Positions 48,445 through 61,370 of a stretch of 64,000 nucleotides of DNA are shown piece by piece. The position numbers and the translations under genes were made by a program. The notes below the pieces were generated by a model. The model was not told the origin of the DNA, made no database searches, and was given only the letters and a program-made list of their open reading frames with translations. Each line of letters starts with the position of its first letter. Position 1 is the stretch's first letter. The stretch spans positions 62,001 to 126,000 of the forward strand of contig NW_026622897.1 in the NCBI RefSeq assembly GCF_023065955.2, given 5' to 3'. This DNA is from Ursus arctos (lineage: Eukaryota; Chordata; Mammalia; Carnivora; Ursidae).

Positions 48445-50439
48445 AAAAAAAACACCAAGAAACTGTTAGAATAAATGAATTCAGTAAAGTTTCAGGATAC
48501 GAAAATCAATAACAAAAATTAGTTGAGTTTCTATATACAAACAAAAATCTATCTGTAAAAGAAATTAAGAAAATAAGCCCATTTACAAAGAACAAAATAT
48601 TTGGGAATAAACTTAACCAAGAAGGTAAAGAGGTACACAATGAAAACTATAGAACATTAATGAAAGAAACTGAAGATGACTCAAATAGGTAAAAAGGTAC
48701 CCTGTGTTTATGCATTAGATGAATGAATAGCATTAAAATGTCCATATTACCTGAAGTAATCTACAGATTCAGTAAAATCCCCATCAAAATTCCAATGGCA
48801 TTTTATACAGAAACAGAAAATATAATCCTAAAATTCATACGGAACCACAAATGACCCCAAATTGCCAGAGCAATCTTAAGTAAAAAGAACAAAGCTGAAG
48901 GTATCACACTTCCTGTAATCAAAACAATATTGGAACAACAACAACAAAAAAAGATATATAGATCAATGGAAAAACAGAGGCCCCCAAATAAACCCATGAT
49001 ATATGGTCATCTACTATTCAACAGAGGTGCCAAGAATACACAATGGGGGAAAGACAGTTTCTTCCATAAATGCTGTTGGGAAACTGGACATTCACATACT
49101 AAAGAATGGAGGTGGGCCCTTACCTTATACCATATACAAAAATCAAATCAAAGTGGATTAAACACTTAAACATAAGACCTGAAACCATCAAACTTCTAGA
49201 AGAAAACACAGGGGGAAATCTCCCTGACATCGATCTTGGCAATAATTTCTTGGATCTGAGACCAAAAGTACAGGAAACAAAAACAAAAATACTCAAGTGG
49301 GAGTATGTCAAACTAAAACTTTCTGCTCAGTAAAGGAAACAATCAACAAAATGTAAGGTAACCTATGAAATGGGAGAAAATATTTCCAAACCATGTATTT
49401 GATAAAGGGTTAATGTCCCTAATATATAAGGAGCTCTTAAAACAATAGCAAAAAAAAAAAAAAAAAAAAGCCTGATTTAAAAATGGGCAAAAACATGAAT
49501 AGAAAATTTTCCAAATAAAATGTACAAATGGCCAACACATCTGTGAAAAGATGGTCAACATCATTAATTAACAGGGAAATGCAAATCAAAACCATAATAA
49601 GGTATCACCTCATACCTTAGAGTGGCGATGATCAAAAGTCAAAAGTTGACAGAATTCTCAAGGATATGGAGAAAAGGGAACCCTCGTACCTTGTCGATGG
49701 GAATAGAAAGTGGTGCAGCTATTATGGAAATTAGTATGGTGGTTCCTCAAAACATTAAAATTAGAATTACCACATAATCCAGCAACCCTACTTCTGGGAA
49801 GAGAAGGGAAATAAAGTCAGGATCTTGAGTGAATATCAGTCTCAGGCTCCTCACAGCACTCTTCACAAAAGCCCAAAAATGGAAACAACCTAAATGTCCA
49901 CCAATGAATGAATGGATAAAGAAAATTTGAAATATGTATGATTTTATTCAGCCTTAAAAATAATCCTGCCATTTGTGACATGGTTAAATCTTGAGAGTAT
50001 TATGTTAAGTGAAATAAGTCAGACACAGGAAGACAAACTGCATGATATGACTTGTATGTGTAAAATACTTTATTAAAAAAAAAAATCAAACAAAAAGCAC
50101 CCTGAACTCATAGAAAAGAGAGTAGAGTGGTAGTTTATCAGAGGCTACAGTATGGGGGTGGAGGGGGGAGAACTTAAAAAAAAACATAAAGGAAGTAGCA
50201 GCAGGGTTGCCAGTACTGGGGAAAGAGGCTCATGGGAGTTCTTGTGCAAAGGGTGCAGGGATCAGTTCTGCAAGTTGCAAGGAGCTCTGGAGGTGGACAT
50301 GGTGATGGTTGCACAAGGTCAGTGTGCTTAACACCACTGAACTGTACACTCGAAAATATTCAAAATTAAGCTTTATTTTATATGCACATTACCACAATAA
50401 AGAAGTTAAAATATTTACAAAAGAAATTATGTGTGGGAA
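48441..50439 (+). mobile_element. L1 LINE, direct 3' segment of the twin-primed insertion
   Basis: Plus-strand L1 runs continuously from CCCTAAAAAAAACACCAAGA and TGAATTCAGTAAAGTTTCAG through ORF2 (AACCATCAAACTTCTAGAAG, AATGGGCAAAAACATGAATA, GTGAAATAAGTCAGACACAG) to a 3' UTR and a worn A-rich tail ending at the repeat AAAATTATGTGAGG (50440-50453). Frames at 48930-49333 are ORF2 fragments. Multiple stops mark an old, dead copy. Confidence 0.9.
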
Positions 50440-50779
50440 AAAATTATGTGAGGCAAATAAGTCAACTTCACGGAAAAATAATCATTTGTATAATTTGTAT
50501 TTCATATTATATCATATAGCTAAAGAAACATGAATAAAATATTCACATGTTTTATTTAGTTAACTAAATAAAAACAAACCCAAGAAAAGAGCAAAAAAGG
50601 CAATAAAAAGTCAGTCAATATTTATCAGATCTGTATTATAATTAAACACCAGTGAGAAGGGACCATAATGAAATAAACGTTTTAAATGTTTATAATAAAA
50701 TAATTTCAACGAAAAGAAAGTGGCTGAGAGAAAAACACTACATTGAATAAGATAGCAAAGGGTTAGGGTACTGTATTTT

Positions 50780-51560
50780 GGAAAGGGCTTATATAAAATC
50801 GTGAGGAAAATATTATGGCCCTAATAGATAAATAGTCAAAGTTCATGGAAATATAACTCACACGGTATAAAATATAATTAGTAAAGTAGCATATGGAAAA
50901 ATGTCCAATCAACTAATAACTAAATAAATGCAAATTAAAACTAGTAAGAGGGTTATTTTTCATACACTAAATCAGCAGCAGTATAAAAAACGATATCACC
51001 AAAAGCGTATTATACTGAAGTGAAATTTTTATCTGCCCTTTTTTGCTGATGATGCAGAAACAGGAATAGCGTTTGTGGAGAGTAATTTAATAATATGGTT
51101 TAAAAATATGAAAATATTTATATTAAGTTTTTGTGCTTCAGAAATTTTCTTTTAATTTAGTCTAAAAAAGAATCTAAAATACATTGAAAATATATGTAAG
51201 ATATTTTTGGCAACACTATATAAGAACAAAAATTTACATCAACTTACACGTCTGACAATAAGGAAATTATTAATCATATAATTAATTCCTCAATAAAAAG
51301 TTCCTCAATATACTTTTATGTGACTTTTAACATGATTATTATGAAGAATACTTATCACACATGTAAAAAAACAGGTATGATACTCTACTGTATTTAAAAA
51401 GATACAGATATGCCTACTATGTTGTAAAATCAGGCATATACATGGATGAGTACGAGAAGGTAACTGAGAGAAATACAATTTGATTTACTAGAGTTCAGAT
51501 GTATTGATACTTTTTTCCTTAATTTTAATTTGATTTCTGTTGTTTCTATTATGAAAATAT
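50780..51560 (+). mobile_element. Old L1/HAL1-like LINE
   Basis: ATAGATAAATAGTCAAAGTT, CATGGAAATATAACTCACAC, CAACTAATAACTAAATAAAT, GCAAATTAAAACTAGTAAGA, GGCAACACTATATAAGAACA and TAATAAGGAAATTATTAATC-like text follow the ORF2 end of an old AT-rich LINE in order. Several internal deletions are evident. Confidence 0.65.
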
Positions 51561-51908
51561 TTGTGCAACTAATAATAATATTTTCCATAACCCTAAAATA
51601 CAGCATAGTGTTTTTAAGGAGCAGAAAGGAAAAAGAAAACTTAATTTCAATGGCAAAATTTATAATATTTATTATAAGCACAAATAAATAGGGAAAAAGG
51701 GCAGCTGAATAACTACATCGTTTATGTGTAAATGTTTCTCAGACACTGATACATCATAAAATATAAACGGATTAAGTTAAAAAATGTGCAGTGCACGGAC
51801 GGCAGGTGGTATAACCTCTCTGCGTTTGGAAAAATGTGCTCTTACCAAATGTAATACTTCTTAATATTCCATGTCGCTGTATTTCATTATTACTTTAAAA
51901 ATAATATT

Positions 51909-52101
51909 GGGCTGCCTGGGTGGTTCAGTCAGTTAAGCGTTTGCCTTCCGCTCAGGTCATGATCTCAGGGTCCTGGGATCGAGTCCTGCATCGGGCTCCC
52001 TGCTCAGCGGGGAGTCTGCTTCTCCCTCTCCCTCTGCTTGCGGCTCTGCCTACTTGTTCTCTCTCTCTCTCTTTCTGTCAAATAAATAAACAAAATCTTA
52101 A
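51909..52101 (+). repeat. Can-SINE, perfect 12-bp target duplication
   Basis: It has head GGGCTGCCTGGGTGGTTCAG, TCCGCTCAGGTCATGATCTC, a CT body and tail AAATAAATAAACAAAATCTT. Repeats AAAAATAATATT lie at 51897-51908 and 52102-52113. Confidence 0.93.
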
Positions 52102-52764
52102 AAAAATAATATTATTTACTTAATTATATGTTCATTAGGTTCACTTAATAGTGTTGTGGGATAAAAGGTGATTCCTATATTTTATTGGATTGTAATATTT
52201 ACAGTAAATTGAACCATGTGATTTAAAAATGAAATCTTTAATTTGGGGGCAGCATTAACCAAAGATAAAACAATCATTTCCATTAAAAGTAGTTATATGA
52301 CTGTAGGTATGTAAGTATTTAAGGCAAAGTAGTCATTACCCACAGTTTGGTGTGCTTAGAGAAAATGTTTAAAATCAGAAAATATCTTCTCTATATAAAA
52401 ACATATTTTCAAGTCAATATACTTCTATAAAAAAACAATTAAGCTCCAAACTTCCTGGAAATGAGTATTTAGCATTTAATCAGTAAACACATTCTGGGAA
52501 ACTACTGAACGAATTGAAAAGACTAAATGAATATCATGGATTGACCCTCATTAAGCACAACATACCTGAAAGCAGTAAAGATTAAACCTCTTTATGGCCA
52601 ATTTAAGGAGACAATCTTAATAACAAAGTCTTTATATAAACAGTTTGTCAAAAAGAAAGCCAAAAATATTAGATGTGACCATTCAAACTATTTTTCTTTT
52701 TTGCATAATTTCCCTTTTTAAAAAATAAGTAAATGCTTCAAACTAAAAAGCTTCTAGATAGCAA

Positions 52765-53935
52765 AGGAAATCTTCAAAGAAATGAAAAAACAACCTACTG
52801 AATGGGAGAAATATTTGGAAACCATATATCTGATAAGTGGTTAATATCTAAAACATATAAAGAACCCATACAACTCAATAGCAAAAGAACCCCTTCAACA
52901 ATCCAATTGAAAATGGGCAGATCTGAATAGAAATCTGTCAAAGACACACAGATGCCAACAGACACATGAAAAGACGTTCGAGATCACTCATGATCAGGGA
53001 AATGCAAACCCAAACCACAGTGAAATACCACCTCCCAGCTGGTCAGAAAACCCAAGACACAGCAAGAGCTGGAGAGGATGTGGACAAAAAGAAACCCTTG
53101 CGGACTGTTGATGGGAAAGTAAGTTGTTGCCGTCACTGTGGAAAACAGTGTGCAGGTTTCTCAAAAAATTAAAAATGGGGTTACCGTCTGATCCAGTAAT
53201 TCCACTGTAGGATATATGTGTGAGGAAGACGAAAATCACTGTCTTGAAGAGCTGTCCGGATCCCCCTGTTCACAGCAGCTTTATTTACAAGAGCCAAGGA
53301 GCAGAAACAACCTAATTGCCCTTCGATGGACGAGTGGATAAAGAAAATGCAGGAGAGAGAGAGAGAGAGAGAGGCAGAAACACAGTGCAATATTATTCAT
53401 CCATAAAAAGGAAGGAAATCTTGCCATTTGCAACAATATGGACGGATCTTGAGGGCATCATACTAAGTGAAATAAATCAGACACAGAAAAACCAACACTC
53501 CGTGATCTCACTTCTTTGTGGAATCTAAAAAAAAAGAAGGAAACAAACTCTCATAGATACAGAGAACAAATGGGTGGTGGGGGGGGAGGGTGGGCAACAT
53601 GGGTAAAGGGGGTCAAAAGGTACAAACTTCCAGTTATAAGATAAATAAGCCGTGGGACTAGAGCGTAGAGCATGGTGACGGAGTACATACTGCTAAACAA
53701 TATATACAGCTCCAGACGATAACACTGCATCGCATTCTTGACTGTTGCCAAAAGAATAGGTGTTAAAATTACTCATCACAAGAAAAATCATTTTTGTAAC
53801 ATGTATGGATGTTAACCAGAATTACTGTGGTGATTATTTCACTATATATACAAATATTGAATCATCATATTATACACCTGGAACTATCATAATGCTATAC
53901 ATCAACTGTACCTTAATAACAAGATAAAAATAAAC
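52765..53935 (+). mobile_element. L1 LINE 3' end
   Basis: TACTGAATGGGAGAAATATT, ATATCTGATAAGTGGTTAAT, GGAAATGCAAACCCAAACCA, AACCTAATTGCCCTTCGATG and GTGAAATAAATCAGACACAG lead into a G-rich 3' UTR (GGGTGGTGGGGGGGGAGGGT) and AATGCTATACATCAACTGTA. A (GA)n run lies inside at 53353-53372. The frames at 52966-53172 and 53316-53528 are ORF2 fragments. Bases 52114-52764 left of it are AT-rich and unassigned. Confidence 0.88.
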
Positions 53936-56900
53936 TGAGTCCAAAGGAAGACCAAAAAAAAGTCATGCTATTGAAATCACTCTTCCTAGAAATAACATTA
54001 AGAAATACCAGATTTATCACATTCAAACTTAAGGTAAATTGCTCTTATTACTTCCTCATACAGTCTGAATCTGCAATTTTTTCCCTGTAGTTATAAATAA
54101 TTTTTAAATCAATATTCCCCCAATGTATGGTCTCTACCAAATACTGACTCAAAGACTCCTGAAATCCGATTATTATTCACAGATGGGTCTACAATTTCTA
54201 CACACCTGTGTTCAAGGCAATGGCAGTCCTTTGTTTCAAACTGTAATTTCAAGGATGTCTGTCCAGTAGAGCTTTGGAAGACAGAGACAACGTCTCTCTG
54301 CAGAGCAAGGGGCAGGCCTAGCGACTGCCCACTCATTTCTGAGAGGGCAGCCTCCCTCTCCTGCAGGACAGCACCGCCTCGTCCTTTCACGTCTCCCTGT
54401 GGAAACTGGGGTGTGGGGCACATATCTAAAGAGGAGAGCACCCGGCTTCCGTTACTGCTCTGACAAGAAACTGCGTTTTCCCTCCTACGCAGGCTTGTAC
54501 CCTCGACCAGTATCCATGAAACTGTGACAGGCTATCTTGTAAGTTTGCAAGGGAAGTAAAACCTCAGAGTCGGGACAGTTCTGAACATCTGTAAGATCAT
54601 ATAATTTACTTGTAATTTATAAATTATTTGCAGAACCTATAAAGTGATGATTTCTCTTTAAGTGAAGCCAGGACCACTCAGGGCACATTTTCCCTTGTGC
54701 ATCTGGTCCCCCACCCCTAGCTGTTCGAGATACAAGAAATAGATGACGCAGAGAAATCAGCATAATCCATTTTTTAAACAATGACCTATTTTTGAAAAGA
54801 TAATAACAAAGTCACATGAGGCAGAATTTTCTAATCATCCAAAATTACTTGGTTCTGAATATTCTAACCACCTCGTCTCAGTAAAATCAAAACGGTCCAG
54901 GAAGCATCTGGACCAAATAATAAAACTTTGGTCAATCCATTCTGGCACAAAACAGAAACTAAAGAGGTGAGCCAGAAACTTCCACGTTTTGCTTCTGAGA
55001 CATATGCGTCTTCCATCCATCGTATGTTTGTTTGTTTGTTACCCCGAGCAGGAAGAGAACAGTGCCTGATACTCCGACCACAAAGTCTAAAGGTCATTCA
55101 GTCTTAGCTAGCAGGTTACCTAATTTAAAGAATCTAACTAGATTATAAATGTCTCAAACTGTGCATATCTCCTCTAACAGCTCCTACGTTATTATTTTCC
55201 CGTTAGGACTGAGCATCTCTCTTACCCCCGTGGACCAGGATCAGATCTCACTCTGGGTTCTGGGCAGTGCCGAGTACGTACGTACAAATGCTACGGTGTG
55301 AACATGAACGGTAGTGACGATACAAATACTTTATCCAGTGTGCCTTTTTCCGTCTCGAGTGCCAGAAATGAAATTAAAATATCAGAACCAGGAAATTGTT
55401 CTTTTCTTCAAAAATAGAAAGAAACTGAGTTGTATTCGGTTAATGTGAAAAGAGAAGTTTGAAGTATGGTTTGCAGAAATTCAGGAAGTAGGGTATGAAT
55501 GGGAAGCCAGATAGGAGCTACAGGGGCGGGTAACCACAGTCACTTCTTCCCATGCTGCCCTGGCGGCTGGTGCGAAAAACCAAGAGCCTGTACTCGTCCT
55601 GTGAGATGACTCTGGAATGGAAACAGGTCTCGTGCAGAACCCTAACGTCCCTGAGCTCTTCTGTACACCCACCCCACATCTGCCCTCCCTGAGACCAGCT
55701 TTGGTTTCTCCCTGACTCTGCTTGGTAACCCTCTCCCTAAATGCTAATCCTTATTACAGCGGAGATCCCATTTCAAACAGGATGAATAAAAAATAATTAC
55801 AATGACACTACAAGCTGAATCCAAGTACCCTAGTACCAGTCAATTCCTGTCGCCTTGCCCACCCATTAGATCTGATCCTTTTGGATGCTGATGTCAGCTG
55901 AAACCAAGTGATGCTAGCCCCACGCCCCTGGACGGTAGGACCCAGAGTGCTGACCAGTACGTCAGAACCCACATGAAGTGCGTTCCCAACGGTTTCCAGC
56001 CTCCTTCCCTTCTCAGCCGCTCAGCATACAATACAACAGGTCCACTAGGAATTACAACATACCTTACCAAATATGTATGAGAAACCCCTCGACTCCACTC
56101 GCATCTCTTCGGGTTTCCACAGTGAGTGCTCGAAGAGTAAATGCCCTGTTCGTCACTCCCTCCACAGAGATTTACTTGCTGTTTATCAGGCTCCGGGTGG
56201 CAAGCCCGCGGCAAAGGGGTGCACACACGGGAAAACCAGACACCTGGGAAAAACCAGCGTCTTGTGAACACCGGCTCTGTACCAGACACCGCTGTAAGTA
56301 TGCGTGGTTTCACGGGAGAACCTTCCGTGTTCTGTTTACACGTGCTGCATAAGGAGACGCAGGAACAGACATGCTGAACTGGGCCTGGGTTGCCGCTGAA
56401 TTTCCAGGGAGGTTCCTTCACTGCACTGGTAGGAGGCAAAGAGGGTCTGCAGGTAAAGAGGAAGGAAGAAGGCTCATTCTGGGCAGACAGACTCTTACTG
56501 TGTGCAACGGGAAGGGTGCACGAGATCGTACACTGCACCATTTCAACAGGACAGCCGAAAGTGGAAACCCTTCCTTTCTACGTGTGTGTGCGTGCGTGTG
56601 TGTTAAGAGGTCAGTTTCAGAGAAGCTGGACAGAAGACCTGTGATTTGCATATACTCATATTTTTAGAGTTTCATTTGCATGTATGTTAGGTTTGGTGTA
56701 TTACCAGGTGCCTGAGTCTGTGCAGAAGGCAAGCGCTGTGGAAATTCACGATCAAGACCACAAGCAAAGCCTGAGTATGCTGGCACCATCCTGGTTCCCT
56801 TGCCTGCGTGACCCCACGTGTAAAATACACGAATCGGGAATATGGCGAACTTCAGGCTCTACCGTACCCTCCAGCGCCTGGCCAGTTTCAGGGGGCGGCC

Positions 56901-59398
56901 GGCGGCCCGGGGCGAGCCAGGCAATCTGAGGAGGCAAGTTATGAGGCTCACTGCGTCCCCTTCTCTGCCTCACCCGGTGAGGGAAACATCTAAAATAAAA
57001 ATGAAATACAGCCAATCTACCAAATTCCTTATTAACTAAAAATGAAAGAAAGCTTTGCCAACACCAGGCTCATACAGACAGCAGCCATGCAGCTCTCGGA
57101 GCTCAATGCTCCCCCAAGAGACCCCAGCTGCTTCCCCACCATGTGCTCTCCTCCCCTTGGGTGTGGGCACGGAGCTCCGCTGCTCCCTCCCATCTCCGTC
57201 CTCTTCAAGCTGGTCCTGGTTCCGTGTTTCAGACTCTCAACACAGGCCACCAAGACTGCGTCCCACTGTTGGTGCTACTGTCCATGATTTTCAGCGCGAG
57301 GACAGCGAAGCCTGGAAGCCCAGAGCCCGTCCTCTGCGCAGAGCCCTCAGGAGGCCCCAGGGACCCCGCAGACAACAGGAGAGCTCTGGCTTTGTAGTCT
57401 GACTCTGTGAGTTGCTGTGGACGCGAGGGTGCCTCCACTAGGCCATCATGCAGCTCCTTCCCCTGCTGGTGAAATCAGCCTTCTTCACCTGTTTTCCGAG
57501 GGCAGGCTGTTTTAGGCTCAGGGCTAACTGGCCGCAGAGCCTGTGGGAGGCTCCGTCCTATTCCTTCTGTTCCAAACATCTCTCAACATTGCCCCCTGGC
57601 AGCCTGCTCTTTCCCCACACTGAAACGGACCTGCCTTTCATTCCATTATTTTTAAAAGGCCTCCTCTTGGCTCCTCACTACCTCTTCCTGTCTGCGAAGG
57701 GACCTGCATGCCCGGTTTCTTTGCTCATGGTCTGAGCTTGGGCAGAGATGGACTTGGCATTTTCCCATCATAATCCTTGATGTGAACCACTGGCTTCCCC
57801 CCAAGTCGGAGCACCCGGAGCATATGGCAAGACCCAAGGGCATAAAATCTATTAAACATATCGTATCTTCTGGAAGACGTGCTGATGGAGAAGTGGTTTT
57901 ATTTTCAGATGAACGTGGGAACAGTATGGAACAAGATGCAAACTTTTCATGTGAAACAGATGTCAAAGATGATTTGAGTTTATGGTGGGCTGCACCAGTT
58001 TTCATAAGAACTAGTGATTTTTTCTGTGGTCACAGATATACAATGTGGAGAACCTTATGAAAATACAATTTTATTTATAAAATTTTGAGGACCATGATGC
58101 CAGCTACTCCCTAGGGAGTGTTTCTCCATGACGTTACCTCTACAGATGTTAAGCGTTAGTGCTTTAAACCTTTGAATTTACCTTAATAACCAGGATGCAT
58201 CACGGCAGGACCGCCAACTAAAGGGAAACTGTGCTTTGTTGGTGGTTGGTTCTATTTTTAATGGAGAGTTAACAGAATTTCTTAGTAATCTGAAAGAATT
58301 CATTGCAGCATTTTTTCAGAACTTATTTTTCCATAGGCTTGAAAGCATCTACTATCGATTCAAGCGGTCCTTTTTTTTTACAGTTTTTTAAAAAGAAACA
58401 GCTGGACATGCTGTGGAAAAGTACTAACTGTCGTCCAAGGTGAGAATTGAAAATTAAAACTTTCATGACGCCAAGATGATAACATTCTTTTTTTTGGAGG
58501 GGAGGTGAATGGAGCAGTAGTTTCATCGTGGGGGTAAATTATCGAGCACAGTGCATTCACTCTCTAATTAGGGTTTCTTAGAAACTGACCTTTTATTCTA
58601 GATCCTTAAAAACTGCCAGTCTGGGAGTTAGACTTGGTCTATAGTCCTTCTGGACTTCTTTGAGTTTTAAAAATCAGAATAGATCGCATATAAAATCTCA
58701 CTTCTGGCTTCTCTTAAAAAAATCGCCGCTCGAGCCTCCCGGTGACCTCTGACCAGGGCTACGTGGGGAATGCCAGTTCAAAGCAGGGCACCCTTGCAAA
58801 GCCCTCAAGCCCCTCATTACATCAGACTTGCTTTCCTAGCTTTCATCACTTGCCCAGGACTTGGAGTCCGCACCACCCTTCCGAGCACCGGGCTCCTCAG
58901 AGAGTGCGTTCGGAGAGTTGCTGCACAACCCACAAGTGTATTACTGAGCGCCGTGCCCCAAAGCTTGTGGCAGCAGACACAGAAACCATCATGGACACGC
59001 ATCTGCTCTGAACGGGCACCAGCAGCGCCAGCCCGGGCTCAGGGGAGGCTGGGGAAGCGCTGTGCCCACCGAAAAGGAGGCCAGCCTAATGCAGGAAGGA
59101 GGCGTGAAGACAGGGGGGTCAGAGGCGTCCAGGGTTTGTTACAGGATCAGGAAGGAGATGAGGGCTGATGCCGGAAAGGGGAGTCAGCCTGTGGATGCTG
59201 GTTTACGGAGCTGCCTGCAGGGGCTCGGCTTGTACTTGGGTGTTATCAAGCAGCACCCACCCAAGGGGCCTCGCCGCTCACTACCAGGTCTGATAGAGTG
59301 AACGCTTCTGTTATCTATACTGGATTTGAGACCTAAAATGCATTGCACACATCTGTCCTTTTAAAAGTTATGTTCAGATGGTCAATTTAAGGTTCTTT
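53936..59398. other. Repeat-poor segment of intron 1
   Basis: In these 5.5 kb I recognise no SINE, L1 or LTR. Many short frames overlap on both strands between 55.9 and 57.7 kb, where the sequence is GC-richer, and none resembles a known protein. A short, very GC-rich knot lies at 56889-56925 (GGGGGCGGCCGGCGGCCCGG). A (TG)n-like run lies near 56580-56603. Confidence 0.5.
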
Positions 59399-59511
59399 AA
59401 AAAAAAAAAGATTTTATTTTTAAGTAATCTCTACACCCAATGTGGGGCTTGAACTCACAGCCCTGAGATCAAGAGTCACACCTTCCACCGACGGAGCCAG
59501 CCAGGTGCCCC
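59399..59511 (-). repeat. Can-SINE, short older subfamily
   Basis: AAAGATTTTATTTTTAAGTA, ATCTCTACACCCAATGTGGG, GCTTGAACTCACAGCCCTGA and head reverse complement CCAGCCAGGTGCCCC match the short form also seen at 1313. Flanks CAATTTAAGGTTCTTT (59383-59398) and CAGTTTAAGCCTCTTT (59512-59527) are a worn target duplication. Confidence 0.88.
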
Positions 59512-59527
59512 CAGTTTAAGCCTCTTT

Positions 59528-60569
59528 TGATGACTCAAGGGTCCCATTATCAATGTCAATCATTACCCCATGCTGCCAATAAAATATCAGTGCTGTTAGT
59601 GGGTTTGAGGATTATTACTACACTACACTAATATATTCTATTTGAGTAACTATATATGTTTCTTTATATATAAAAATGTTAGGCAAATGGATACCAACTG
59701 ATAAGAAATTCTAGTACTGTCTCCCCTTATTTGTTGTCTCTGATGAGCTAAATGGGGGATCAAACCCGTTAGAAATATATACAGTAAGTCTTGTATTTAG
59801 CTTTATAAATTGCATGTATTAGCTTCATGCCATCTCCTTAATTTTCTCAGAAGCCTGTCCCCCACAAACTTTTAAAGTTTGCTTCAGCCTTCGTGCAGAC
59901 TCTCTGGAGTGCAGCTGTCATCATTACTATCCTTCTGCCCTACATCTGATGGGGACGTCACAAGGGAGAGAAGGTCCCTTAGGCTGGAGGCAGACAGGTG
60001 AGGGCTGCGTTCCACACAAGACCCCTCCTCTCTCTCTCTCTCTCTCTCTCAACAAAACACCTGAAAAGGTGTGTCGGTACTGGGATTCCAGGGATTACCT
60101 TCAATACCCTACAATTCAATTTCTAAAAAAGCAAAATTCTTGGATATTTTGGTCCGTTAACACTTATTAATGAATTGCCTGGTACCTTCCGCACAAATGC
60201 ATAAAACACACTGTAGCATCACAAAGAAATGGCTCCAAGTTGCCAGGATGAGCGAAGTGAACCTGTGGTGAAATAAATATCTTGCGATACTAAAGTACAA
60301 ACCTGCTCTGACCATGAGCGGTCCCTAATTCTGCTTTCTCTACCTTCTCTGATCCTCCTGAGACTGGGTCACTCAGGTCACAGAAGGGAAGAGAAAGAAA
60401 GATCAGGGATTAAACAGAAATGCGTAACTAAAGAAAGAAGTGCAAAGAGGGAGTTAAGAAGCTAGGGGAATCACCCAATTTCAATGGGACATGCAAGGAT
60501 GTGAGTAAGAATGATGCTTTGAACATTCTGTACGTATATCCTGGGGCATGTGGGTAAGAACCTCTCCTG
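59528..60569. other. Unassigned intronic sequence with a (CT)n run
   Basis: I recognise no gene or transposon. A (CT)n run lies at 60026-60050. Confidence 0.5.
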
Positions 60570-61088
60570 GGGGTGGCTCTCCAATTTCAGCACGTTTTAG
60601 AAAAGAATCACCTAGAAAGCTTGTTAAAACACAGGTTGCAGGGTGCTGTACTTATAAGTAGAATCTTCAAAAACAAACAACCAAACCCAAACTCATAGAT
60701 ACAGAGAACAGATTGGTGGTTGCCAGAGGTGGGGGGTGGGCAAAATGGGGAGGGTGGTCAACAGAACAAACTTGGAGTCATAAGACACGTAAGTCCTGGG
60801 GACGTGACACACAGCAAGACGACTGCAGCCAGTGACACGACCGTACATCTGAGAGTTGCTAAGAGAGTAGGTTTTGTTTTTTTTTACTCAAGAGTAGATC
60901 TTAAAAGCTCTCAGAAAGTTTGTAACGATGTGTGGCCCGGATGTTAGCTAGAACTATTGTGGTGACCGTTTTGTAACATATGTATATGCTAAACCATTAT
61001 GTTATAGTTGAAACTAATATAATGCTGTATGTCAGTTATATCTCAATAAAAATAGGTTTTTTAAGCAAAAGCTTGAGAAACACTAAGA
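60570..61088 (+). mobile_element. MER5-like hAT element interrupted by an L1 3' end
   Basis: AAAAGAATCACCTAGAAAGC followed by TTGTTAAAACACAGGTTGCA (60604-60644) is MER5-like text, and GCTTGAGAAACACTAAGATT (61071-61090) resembles its end. Between them, 60650-61065 is an L1 3' end: ACTCATAGATACAGAGAACA, GATTGGTGGTTGCCAGAGGT, ATGTTAGCTAGAACTATTGT, CAGTTATATCTCAATAAAAA. The L1 appears to have landed in the DNA transposon. Confidence 0.7.
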
Positions 61089-61194
61089 TTTACATTTAGA
61101 ACTCAATGTAAGTAAATAAAATTAAAACACCAATTATTGTAAGTAATTTTTCCACACACAAACACTCTCAGGCATTAGTAAACCTCAGGGAACA

Positions 61195-61370
61195 CACTTA
61201 CTCAGTCGTTTATTCAAAGCATATTTATTGATTGTCTGCTATGAGACAGGTGCTATTGTAGGCGCTAGGAGCAGAGTGGGAAGTGACTCCAAGTCCATCC
61301 CTTCACCGAGATTACACACTAGCCCGGTACAAGGGGAAAAGTCAAGTAAACAAACACCATGATTTCAGAT
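61195..61370 (+). repeat. Ancient interspersed repeat, 5' part
   Basis: CGTTTATTCAAAGCATATTT, ATTGATTGTCTGCTATGAGA, CAGGTGCTATTGTAGGCGCT and AAGTCAAGTAAACAAACACC match the 'ttcaacaaatatttattgagcacctactatgtgccaggcact' family start. Bases 61371-62564 hold a (CA)n run but no other element I can assign with confidence. Confidence 0.6.

Noticed and set aside
48930..49333. Overlapping 79- and 75-codon frames
   Set aside because: They are fragments of L1 ORF2 in the direct segment of the inverted L1.
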